Shown here: positions 1 through 5,806 of the stretch, one piece after another
Position numbering within the stretch: the stretch's first letter is position 1
Layout: each line of letters opens with the position of its first letter
Notes under the pieces: generated by a model
What the model saw: the letters and a program-made list of their open reading frames with translations, nothing else
What the model was told of the DNA's origin: nothing
Databases searched by the model: none
Program-made: the position numbers and the translations under genes
Source: Paracoccaceae bacterium
Lineage (GTDB): Bacteria; Pseudomonadota; Alphaproteobacteria; Rhodobacterales; Rhodobacteraceae
DNA: 17,672 bases
Direction: 5' to 3'
Assembly: GCA_023260935.1 (NCBI GenBank)
Contig: JALQTL010000412.1
Location: 1-17,672, forward strand

Positions 1-746
1 CCTTCCAGCGCGTCCAGCAGCGCCTCTTCATCCACATTGGGGGCGCGGCTGATGTTGATCAGCATACCATCGGGGCCAAGCGCCTTCAGCACGTCTGCAT
101 TCACGATGTGCCGGGTCTGCGCCGTGGCCGACAGCGCAACAACAAGGTAATCCACCTGCCCTGCCAGCGTGACCGGGTCGGCCACGAAGGTCCAGCCGGG
201 CGGGGTTTCCTTGGGCGCGCGGCCCGAATAGCTGATGGTCATGTCAAACCCTTGCAGCCGGCGGGCAATGGCCGCCCCAATGCGCCCCAGCCCCAGAATG
301 CCGACCCGCTTGCCCGAAACCTTGCGCTGCAAGGGATAGCCACCTTTTTCCGCCCACGCGCCAGAGCGTACCCATGCCTCGGCCCCGATCACGCCGCGCG
401 ACAGGGCCAGCAGCATGGCCACCGCCAGATCGGCGCAATCATCTGTTAGCACGTCAGGGGTATTGGTCACGCGGATGCCGCGCGCCCGGGCGGCCGACAG
501 ATCCACCGCATCATAGCCCACGCCATAGACGCTGATGATTTCGAGATTCGGGCAGGCGGCGATCAGTTCGGCATTGGCCCCCAACTCTCCGCGGGTGGCG
601 ATGGCGCGCACCTTCGGGCCGACCTCGGCCAGAAAGGCGGCCTTGTCCGCGGCTTCGAAATACCGGTGCATGTGGAAGATTCCATCCAGCGGCACCTGAT
701 CCCATTCCGGGTAGGCGCCGACCTGAAGGACGTGGGGCTTTGACAT
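1..746 (-). CDS. D-2-hydroxyacid dehydrogenase, probable 2-ketogluconate/glyoxylate reductase (3' end cut by window edge)
   Basis: NAD(P)H-dependent 2-ketoacid reductase of the D-isomer-specific 2-hydroxyacid dehydrogenase family. About 248 codons are visible from ATG at 746; the C-terminus lies beyond base 1. The Rossmann motif GLGRIG is at residues 152-157. R234 in NISRAPN matches the family's substrate-binding arginine; the catalytic Glu and His would lie outside the window. After the second strand the protein reads YSGR rather than having an acidic residue, which suggests NADP(H); this is inference. The start is supported by GGAG five bases upstream. The gene diverges from the gluconate 5-dehydrogenase operon and shares its promoter region and operator, so reduction of 2-ketogluconate to gluconate (GhrB/TkrA type) is the best contextual guess. 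Hydroxypyruvate or glyoxylate reductase are alternatives. The family is sure, the substrate is not. Confidence 0.85.
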   Translation of the reverse strand, partial: MSKPHVLQVGAYPEWDQVPLDGIFHMHRYFEAADKAAFLAEVGPKVRAIATRGELGANAELIAACPNLEIISVYGVGYDAVDLSAARARGIRVTNTPDVLTDDCADLAVAMLLALSRGVIGAEAWVRSGAWAEKGGYPLQRKVSGKRVGILGLGRIGAAIARRLQGFDMTISYSGRAPKETPPGWTFVADPVTLAGQVDYLVVALSATAQTRHIVNADVLKALGPDGMLINISRAPNVDEEALLDALE

Positions 747-763
747 GATCGCTCCGCAGATGC

Positions 764-792
764 TTGACAGTGTTTGTTATCGATAACATAAA
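764..792 (+). promoter_or_regulatory. Promoter of the ketogluconate/gluconate operon
   Basis: A perfect -35 hexamer TTGACA (764-769) is followed after 17 bases by CATAAA (787-792), a 4/6 match to the -10 consensus. Transcription would start near 799, leaving a leader of about 40 bases before the chosen start at 840. The 14-bp palindrome at 775-788 fills most of the spacer and touches the -10, the usual geometry for a repressor that blocks RNA polymerase. Confidence 0.6.
775..788. promoter_or_regulatory. Operator O1: perfect 14-bp palindrome for the LacI/GntR-type regulator
   Basis: TGTTATCGATAACA is its own reverse complement and has the central CG typical of LacI-family sites. It resembles the E. 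coli GntR/IdnR-type operator pattern with TGTTA and TAACA arms. It sits in the only gap between the divergent dehydrogenase and the gluconate operon. It shares the core TATCGATA with the palindrome before the LacI-type gene at 3360. The regulator assignment is inference from site type and gene context. Confidence 0.7.
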
Positions 793-804
793 CGGGGCAG
801 ACAA
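776..804 (-). promoter_or_regulatory. Possible leftward promoter of the 2-hydroxyacid dehydrogenase
   Basis: On the minus strand TTGTCT (804-799, 4/6 to the -35 consensus) and GATAAC (781-776, 4/6 to the -10) are 17 bases apart. The -10 lies within operator O1, so one bound repressor could silence both divergent promoters. Both hexamers are weak matches, so this is tentative. Confidence 0.3.
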
Positions 805-839
805 GACTTGTCGAGAGCGATTTCGAAAGGGAGATGCGT

Positions 840-1595
840 GTGGGCTTTCAACTGTTCGATCTGACCGGGCGCCGCGCGCTGATCACGGGTTCGTCGCAGG
901 GCATCGGCTTTGCGCTGGCCGAAGGGCTTGCGGCGGCCGGGTGCCGGGTGGTGCTGAACGGGCGCGATCCGGCGAAGCTCGCTGCCGCTGCCGCCCGCAT
1001 TCCGGGGGCAGAAACGCTGGCCTTTGATGCCACCGACCACGAAGCTGTGCGTGCCGCGGTGGACGGGTTCGAAGCCGAAGGCAAGATCATCGACATTCTG
1101 GTGAACAACGCCGGCATGCAGCACCGCGCGCCGTTGGAGGATTTCCCTGCCGATGCGTTCGATCGGTTGTTGCAGACCAACATCGCCTCGGTCTTTCATG
1201 TCGGGCAGGCGGTGGCCCGGCATATGATCAAGCGCGGGCGGGGCCATATCATCAACATCGCGTCAGTGCAGACCGCGCTGGCGCGCCCGTCGATCGCCCC
1301 CTATACGGCCACGAAGGGCGCTGTGGGCAACCTGACAAAGGGCATGGCCACGGATTGGGCCCGCCACGGGCTGAACTGCAATGCCATTGCGCCCGGGTAT
1401 TTCGACACGCCGCTGAATGCGGCGCTGGTGGCTGACCCGGCCTTTACCACCTGGCTGGAAAAGCGCACCCCGGCAGGGCGCTGGGGCAATGTGAAGGAAT
1501 TGCAAGGCGCCTGCATCTTCCTTGCATCGGACGCTGCCAGCTTTGTGAACGGGCACATCCTGTATGTCGATGGCGGGATCACGGCATCGCTATGA
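840..1595 (+). CDS. SDR-family gluconate 5-dehydrogenase (5-ketogluconate reductase)
   Basis: Classical short-chain dehydrogenase/reductase that would interconvert 5-keto-D-gluconate and D-gluconate in the cytoplasm. Numbered from the GTG start (251 residues): TGSSQGIG cofactor loop at 16-23, NNAG at 89-92 and the catalytic tetrad N114, S142, Y155, K159. R42 in LNGRD suggests NADP(H). The FDLTGRRALITGSSQGIG-like N-terminus and the PYTATKGAV segment are typical of gluconate 5-dehydrogenases. The start was moved because AAGGGAG (827-833) directly abuts the in-frame ATG at 834, leaving no spacing, but lies six bases before GTG 840; the ATG would give 253 residues. It is the first gene of the operon and overlaps gluconokinase by ATGA, which supports the ketogluconate role. 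Exact substrate inferred. Confidence 0.85.
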   Translation: MGFQLFDLTGRRALITGSSQGIGFALAEGLAAAGCRVVLNGRDPAKLAAAAARIPGAETLAFDATDHEAVRAAVDGFEAEGKIIDILVNNAGMQHRAPLEDFPADAFDRLLQTNIASVFHVGQAVARHMIKRGRGHIINIASVQTALARPSIAPYTATKGAVGNLTKGMATDWARHGLNCNAIAPGYFDTPLNAALVADPAFTTWLEKRTPAGRWGNVKELQGACIFLASDAASFVNGHILYVDGGITASL

Positions 1596-2101
1596 CCGGC
1601 GATTGCCCTTTGCGCATTGTCATCATGGGTGTGTCGGGCTGCGGCAAATCCAGCGTGGGCGCGGCGCTGGCGCAGCGCCTTGGGCTGCCCTATCGCGATG
1701 GCGACGATCTGCACCCGGCCGAAAATGTGGCCAAGATGGCTGCCGGCATTGCGCTGACGGATGCCGACCGTTGGCCATGGCTTGACCGCGTCGCGCAGAA
1801 GCTGCGGGACGAGGCGCCGATGATCATCGGCTGTTCGGCGCTGCGCCGGGTCTATCGCGACCGGATCAGGGAAGGGGCGGGGGGTCCGGTGCGGTTCATC
1901 CACCTTGCCGGCGACCGTGATCTGATCGCCGGCCGCATGGCGCAGCGGCAAGGGCATTACATGCCGCCCAGTTTGTTGGACAGCCAGTTCGCGGCACTGG
2001 AACCCCCCGGCCCGGACGAGGCGCTGACCGTTTCCATCGACCAGCCGTTGGCGGGCATCATCGACCGCATCGCCCCCCATTTCAAAGGATCGCAGGCATG
2101 A
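1592..2101 (+). CDS. gntK: Gluconokinase (carbohydrate kinase, GntK family)
   Basis: Phosphorylates D-gluconate with ATP to 6-phosphogluconate, feeding the Entner-Doudoroff and pentose phosphate pathways. It has 169 residues, the usual size for the single-domain GntK family. The Walker A loop GVSGCGKS is at 13-20. The family hallmark GDDLHPAENVAKMAAG follows at about 38-53, and a conserved SALRRVYRDRIR segment and the HYMPPSLLDSQFAALE region lie further on. The ATG overlaps the upstream stop as ATGA, indicating translational coupling with the 5-dehydrogenase. It also overlaps the next gene by ATGA. Together these genes funnel ketogluconate into central metabolism. Confidence 0.95.
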   Translation: MTGDCPLRIVIMGVSGCGKSSVGAALAQRLGLPYRDGDDLHPAENVAKMAAGIALTDADRWPWLDRVAQKLRDEAPMIIGCSALRRVYRDRIREGAGGPVRFIHLAGDRDLIAGRMAQRQGHYMPPSLLDSQFAALEPPGPDEALTVSIDQPLAGIIDRIAPHFKGSQA

Positions 2102-2985
2102 CCAGAAGCATCGCGCTGATTGGCGCAGGGGCCATGGGCGGGGCCATCGGCACCCGCTTGCTGGCCGTCGGCACCGCATTGACCGTGTTCGACCTTGACC
2201 CTGCAAAGGTGGACGCGCTGGTTTCCGCGGGGGCCATGGCCGCCGCCAGTGCGGCCGACGCCGGGCGGGCCTGTGGCGCCGTCATCCTGAGCCTCAACGC
2301 CCCTCATATCGTGCGCGCGGCGGTCTTTGGCCCGGGTGGCGTAGCCGAAGGGGCAGCCCCGGGAACCCTGATCATCGACATGTCCTCCATTGACCCCGAA
2401 GCGACAAAGTCGCTGGCCGCCGATGCCGCGGCCCGGGGGCTCCGCTGGGTTGACAGCCCGCTGTCGGGCGGCATCCCCAAGGCCGCGACAGGCGAGCTGA
2501 CCCTGATGCAGGGCGGCACCCCCGAAGACGTGGCCGAGGCGCAAGAGATCCTTTCGCAGGTTGCCGCAAACCAGACCCGGATGGGCGGCCCCGGTGCGGG
2601 CCAGACCACGAAGCTGATCAACCAGGTGCTGTGCGGGCTGAACTTCATGGCCGTGGCAGAGGCCACGGCGCTGGCCGAAGCGGCGGGTGTGGATGCCACG
2701 ATGATACCCCGCGCGCTGAAGGGCGGGCGGGCTGACAGCGCGCTGCTGCAAGAATACATGCCACGCTTTGCCGCGCGCGATTACCGGCGCACGGGCCGGA
2801 TCGACAACATGGTGAAGGATCTGAACGGCGCGCAGGATCTGGCCCGACTGACCCATACCGCCATGCCGCTGACGGCGCTGTGCGCCGAAGTGCATCGCAT
2901 GCTGACCGCCGCCGGTCTGGGCGGAGAGGATCAGGCAGCGCTGATGGAATTCTTCAAGGGCCCGGAAAAGGAAAAGTTCAGATGA
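2098..2985 (+). CDS. NAD(P)-dependent beta-hydroxyacid dehydrogenase (3-hydroxyisobutyrate dehydrogenase family)
   Basis: A 295-residue member of the 6-phosphogluconate/3-hydroxyisobutyrate dehydrogenase superfamily. The N-terminal Rossmann motif is GAGAMG at 9-14, with D32 at the end of the second strand favouring NAD over NADP. The substrate-loop motif DSPLSGG comes next. The catalytic lysine is K172 in the GAGQTTKLIN motif, with N175 after it, and the C-terminal helical region has the MVKDLNGAQD signature. The gene is coupled to gntK and to the next gene by 4-base ATGA overlaps. Relatives act on L-threonate, tartronate semialdehyde, 3-hydroxyisobutyrate or related sugar acids. The gluconate context suggests a sugar-acid substrate, but the sequence does not decide which. 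Family sure, substrate unknown. Confidence 0.85.
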   Translation: MTRSIALIGAGAMGGAIGTRLLAVGTALTVFDLDPAKVDALVSAGAMAAASAADAGRACGAVILSLNAPHIVRAAVFGPGGVAEGAAPGTLIIDMSSIDPEATKSLAADAAARGLRWVDSPLSGGIPKAATGELTLMQGGTPEDVAEAQEILSQVAANQTRMGGPGAGQTTKLINQVLCGLNFMAVAEATALAEAAGVDATMIPRALKGGRADSALLQEYMPRFAARDYRRTGRIDNMVKDLNGAQDLARLTHTAMPLTALCAEVHRMLTAAGLGGEDQAALMEFFKGPEKEKFR

Positions 2986-3314
2986 TTACCCGTTACGCGC
3001 TGTTTGAAGGCAGCATCCACCCCGGCCAGACCGAGGCGTTTCGCGCTGCCGTCCTTGCCGAGATTCTGCCGGTCTGGAAGCGCTTTCCCGGTGCCTTGGC
3101 CGTGCATGTGACCTTTGCCGAAGACCGCGACGAAGGCGCCCCCGAATTCCCGCTGATCCTCGCGATCGACTGGCCGGATATGGCAACCGTCACGGCCTTT
3201 CTGGATCATCCGATCCGCAAGGAAGGCCGGGCGGCGACCGAAGCCGTGCTGCAACGCTTTTTCTCCGGGCGGATTCATCACCATGTCACCACGGCACACA
3301 GCTTTCCGCTTTAA
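2982..3314 (+). CDS. Conserved small protein of unknown function, possible dimeric alpha/beta-barrel fold
   Basis: A 110-residue soluble protein not assigned to a named family. It starts with ATG overlapping the upstream TGA (ATGA); a longer reading from 2880 in the same frame would bury it in the preceding gene and is unlikely. The pattern is a strand (ITRYALFEG), a helix with PGQTEAFRAAVLAEILPVW, strands (ALAVHVTF, PLILAIDW), then a helix (MATVTAFLDHPIRKEGRAATEAVLQRFF) and a final strand (RIHHHVTTAHSF). This resembles the ferredoxin-like dimeric alpha/beta barrels (ABM, EthD and mutarotase types). Several histidines cluster at the C-terminus. Its coupled position as last gene of the operon suggests a role in sugar-acid use. 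The fold is inferred by eye and the function is unknown. Confidence 0.75.
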   Translation: MITRYALFEGSIHPGQTEAFRAAVLAEILPVWKRFPGALAVHVTFAEDRDEGAPEFPLILAIDWPDMATVTAFLDHPIRKEGRAATEAVLQRFFSGRIHHHVTTAHSFPL

Positions 3315-3324
3315 GCCTGCTGGC

Positions 3325-3360
3325 TGGACAGGGCCCTGCGGTATCGATACCACACTGGCA
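3325..3360 (+). promoter_or_regulatory. Possible promoter of the LacI-type regulator, with near-leaderless start
   Basis: TGGACA (3325-3330) is a 5/6 match to the -35 consensus. The -10 is poor: TACCAC at 3348-3353 with a 17-base spacer. If used, transcription would begin at or next to the ATG at 3360. No Shine-Dalgarno sequence precedes that ATG, which fits a leaderless message. The palindrome at 3340-3351 overlaps this region. Confidence 0.3.
3337..3354. promoter_or_regulatory. Operator O2: palindrome before the LacI-type regulator gene
   Basis: GGTATCGATACC (3340-3351) is a perfect 12-bp palindrome. It extends to 18 bp (3337-3354) with one mismatched pair. Its TATCGATA core is identical to that of operator O1 at 775-788. 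It ends only about six bases before the regulator's ATG, a position expected for autorepression. The outer arms differ from O1 (GG/CC in place of GT/AC), so affinity may differ. Confidence 0.6.
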
Positions 3361-4376
3361 TGACCACACCCCGCAAGCCCCCCACCATGGCCGATGTCGC
3401 CCGCGTTGCGGGGGTTTCCCCGATGACGGTCAGCCGGGCGTTCAAGCAGGATACCTCGGTCAGCGAGGCGACGCGGGGCGCCATCCTGAAGGTGGCGGAA
3501 GATCTGGGATATGTCTTTGACAGCACCGCATCCAACCTGCGGTCGCAGCGCACGAATTTCGTGGCCGTGACCATCCCGTCGATCAACAATGCCAATTTTG
3601 CCGATACCGTCGGCGGGCTTTCCGACGGATTGAAGGAACGCGGGCTGCAAATCCTTCTGGGCTATACGAATTACGATATTGTCGAAGAAGAGCGCCTGAT
3701 CGAACAGCTTTTGCGCCGCCGCCCCGAAGCGATTGTTGTCACCGGCGGGCGCCATACGGAACGCGCGCGCCGCCTGCTGGAAAATGCCGGCATTCCGGTG
3801 ATCGAGACATGGGATCTGCCCGAAGCGCCGCTGGGGCATGTGGTGGGGTTTTCCAACGCCGATGCGGTGCGCGGCATGGTGGATCATTTCGTTGCCCGCG
3901 GGGTGACGCGGATCGCCTTCATCGGCGGCGATGCCGACCGTGATACGCGCGGGACAGACAGGCGGTCCGGCTTTATTGCCGCCATGCGGGCGCATGGGCT
4001 GGATGCATCGCGGCTGATCGCGGCGGGGGCGCCGCCGATCTCGATGCGCGAAGGGGCCGATGCCATGGGGCGGCTTCTGGACAGCCTGCCCGATACGCAG
4101 GCGGTGATCTGCGTCTCTGACCTGTCGGCCTTCGGGGCGCTGACGGAATGCCAGCGCCGGGGTGTGGATGTGCCCGGCCGGATCTCGATCGCCGGTTTCG
4201 GAGATTACGAGATTGGCGCGGTTTCGGTGCCGACGCTGACCACGATCAACCCTTTCCCGCGCGACATCGGTGCCCGTGCGGCGGGGCTGATCGTCGACCT
4301 GTTTTCCGGGGCACAGACGGACCCTGCGCGGATAGAGATAGAGCCGGAACTTCTGGTGCGCGGATCAAGCGTGTGA
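3360..4376 (+). CDS. LacI-family transcriptional regulator (GntR-type gluconate repressor)
   Basis: A 338-residue LacI/GalR-family protein. The N-terminal helix-turn-helix runs over residues 10-30 (MADVARVAGVSPMTVSRAF), with the recognition segment PMTVSRA typical of gluconate-type members. The hinge and a periplasmic-binding-protein-like sensor domain (from about residue 60) follow. The sensor contains VAVTIPSINNANFAD, GFSNADAVRGMVDHF and the C-terminal SIAGFGDYEIGAVSVPTLTTI, all characteristic of the family. It lies directly downstream of the gluconate operon on the same strand. Two palindromes sharing TATCGATA, one before that operon and one before this gene, are the expected targets. No ribosome binding site is visible before ATG 3360. 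ATG 3387 would keep the helix-turn-helix but also lacks one. The effector is presumably gluconate or a ketogluconate (inference). Confidence 0.9.
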   Translation: MTTPRKPPTMADVARVAGVSPMTVSRAFKQDTSVSEATRGAILKVAEDLGYVFDSTASNLRSQRTNFVAVTIPSINNANFADTVGGLSDGLKERGLQILLGYTNYDIVEEERLIEQLLRRRPEAIVVTGGRHTERARRLLENAGIPVIETWDLPEAPLGHVVGFSNADAVRGMVDHFVARGVTRIAFIGGDADRDTRGTDRRSGFIAAMRAHGLDASRLIAAGAPPISMREGADAMGRLLDSLPDTQAVICVSDLSAFGALTECQRRGVDVPGRISIAGFGDYEIGAVSVPTLTTINPFPRDIGARAAGLIVDLFSGAQTDPARIEIEPELLVRGSSV

Positions 4377-4380
4377 TCCG
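4361..4380 (+). terminator. Small inverted repeat at the end of the LacI-type gene, possible weak terminator
   Basis: CGGATCA (4361-4367) and TGATCCG (4374-4380) form a 7-bp stem with a 6-base loop that includes the stop codon. No T-run follows, so intrinsic termination is doubtful. The remaining 4381-4535 region before the next gene shows no clear promoter or regulator box. Confidence 0.25.
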
Positions 4381-4535
4381 GCCCGATCCGGGTTTCGTTG
4401 CCCTTCGGGCGTGATCCATGTCATCCTGCGCATCACAACGCGATGTTAGACCGTGCCCGAATCTGTAAGGCACCAACCGCCCGGTCATCCCTTTGATCGT
4501 GTGCGCATGGTTCCGGAAATGACGGAGAGACTGTG

Positions 4536-5237
4536 ATGAAACCCGAACACATCGCCCTTGCGCGCCGATCCCTTTTGCTGGCGACCGCGCCGGAAGGCGT
4601 GGCGCAGGCGGTGCTGGCTTCGGCCCGGACGCGGACCTTCGACCGCGGGGCCACGATCTTTCTACAAGGCGAACGGGCCAGTGCGATCTATATCGTCGCC
4701 GAAGGCTGGGTAAAGCTGTATCGCATCGCGCCGAACGGGGCCGAGGCGGTGGTCAGTGTCTTCACCAACGGTTCCAGCTTTGGCGAGGCGGTGGCCTTTC
4801 GCCACGATACCTATCCCGTGGCCGCCGAGGCGGTCACGGATTGCACCCTGATCCGGATCGAGGCGGACAGTTTCCTGCGCCAGATCCGTGAAAACCCCGA
4901 GGTGGCGATTTCGATCCTGTCGGCAACCTTTGCGCATCTGCACAACCTTGTCGGGCAGGTGGAGCAGCTGAAAGCGCAGACCGGCGCGCAGCGGGTGGCG
5001 GAATTCCTGCTGGAACTCGCCTCTTGCCCCGATGGGGCCTGCGAGGTGACGCTGCCTTATGACAAGGTGCTGATTGCCGGACGACTGGGGATGAAACCCG
5101 AAAGCCTGAGCCGCGCCTTTGCCCGGCTCAAGGATCAGGGCGTCCAGATCCGGCAGAATGTCGCGCTGATCAGCGATGTCGGATCGCTGCGCAATTATGT
5201 CGAGGAAGACCCGGCTCTGGCCTGGGCCAAGGGCTGA
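4536..5237 (+). CDS. Crp/Fnr-family NO-responsive regulator (NNR/DNR type)
   Basis: A cAMP-receptor-fold activator of 233 residues from ATG 4536. An in-frame GTG at 4533 is also possible, but GGAG at 4524-4527 is better spaced for the ATG. The N-terminal half is the cyclic-nucleotide-binding-type beta barrel (FLQGERASAIYIVAEGWVKLYRI, FGEAVAF), followed by a dimerisation helix and a winged helix. The recognition helix carries E-S-L-S-R (E189, S192, R193), the FNR-like pattern that reads TTGA half-sites. There is no N-terminal cysteine cluster, so it should not hold an FNR-type iron-sulfur centre. Position beside the nor and nir genes and two TTAAC-N4-GTCAA boxes in their promoters support control by NO. 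DNR-like haem sensing is inferred. No box is visible before its own gene. Confidence 0.8.
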   Translation: MKPEHIALARRSLLLATAPEGVAQAVLASARTRTFDRGATIFLQGERASAIYIVAEGWVKLYRIAPNGAEAVVSVFTNGSSFGEAVAFRHDTYPVAAEAVTDCTLIRIEADSFLRQIRENPEVAISILSATFAHLHNLVGQVEQLKAQTGAQRVAEFLLELASCPDGACEVTLPYDKVLIAGRLGMKPESLSRAFARLKDQGVQIRQNVALISDVGSLRNYVEEDPALAWAKG

Positions 5238-5242
5238 CGGGC

Positions 5243-5806
5243 ATGTCGGATCGTCTTGTGCGGGCGCTTCTGGCCATTGACGCGGCCAATGCCGCCGATC
5301 CAGGTCTGGAAGAGGGCCAGCCCGCTGCCCTGCTTTATGGCCAGCGGATGACGGCGGAACTGGACCGGCTGTTCCCCGATGCCAGTGATGTGCTGAAGAT
5401 TGCCGCACGGGGCCAGCATGTCGAACGCTGGGCCATGCCCAGATCGGATTTCCCCGAAGGCAAGGAAGGCTATCATGCGTGGCGGCGGGAACAGGGCCGC
5501 CGGCACGGGGCGCGGGTGGGTCAGATCATGGCCGACGCCGGCTATCCGCCGGCCGATTGTGACAGGGCCGGCGTGCTGTTGCGCAAAGAGGGGCTGAAGC
5601 GCGACCCCGAGGTGCAGGCGCTTGAGGATGTGATCTGCTTTACCTTCATCCGCTGGTATCTGGGCGGGTTCGCCAGTGGCCGTGATACGGATACGCTGCT
5701 GGATATCGTGCGCAAGACCGCGCGGAAGATGTCGGCCATGGCGCGGGCGCGGGCCTTGGCAGAGTTCGATCTGCCCGCCCCCTTTGCAGCGGCGTTTTGC
5801 GACTAA
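5243..5806 (+). CDS. DUF4202 family protein
   Basis: A 187-residue soluble, mostly helical protein matching the DUF4202 pattern: DAANAADP near the N-terminus (13-20), ARGQHVERWAMPRSDFPEGKEGYHAWR (55-81) and LEDVICFTFIRWYL (127-140). H59, E61, R62, H88, E128 and D129 stand out as possible metal-binding or catalytic residues, reminiscent of HD-type helical proteins. That comparison is inference. It starts five bases after the NNR-type regulator's stop, so the two are probably one transcript. Its TAA (5804-5806) overlaps the TAG of the converging nnrU gene. No biochemical function is known to me for the family. The pairing suggests a job in NO or nitrite respiration or in regulation. Confidence 0.8.
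   Translation: MSDRLVRALLAIDAANAADPGLEEGQPAALLYGQRMTAELDRLFPDASDVLKIAARGQHVERWAMPRSDFPEGKEGYHAWRREQGRRHGARVGQIMADAGYPPADCDRAGVLLRKEGLKRDPEVQALEDVICFTFIRWYLGGFASGRDTDTLLDIVRKTARKMSAMARARALAEFDLPAPFAAAFCD

Noticed and set aside
1301..2206. Long minus-strand open frame across the SDR and gluconokinase genes
   Set aside because: Antisense shadow. The plus-strand proteins carry all catalytic motifs.
3314..3338. AGCC/GGCT repeat and CAGGGCCCTG palindrome after the 110-residue gene, considered as a terminator
   Set aside because: The first stem is four bases, and the second has no loop and no T-run. Both are common by chance at this GC content.
4493..4506. TTGAT followed by sequence resembling an FNR box before the regulator gene
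   Set aside because: The right half does not match ATCAA or GTCAA, so only a half-site is present.
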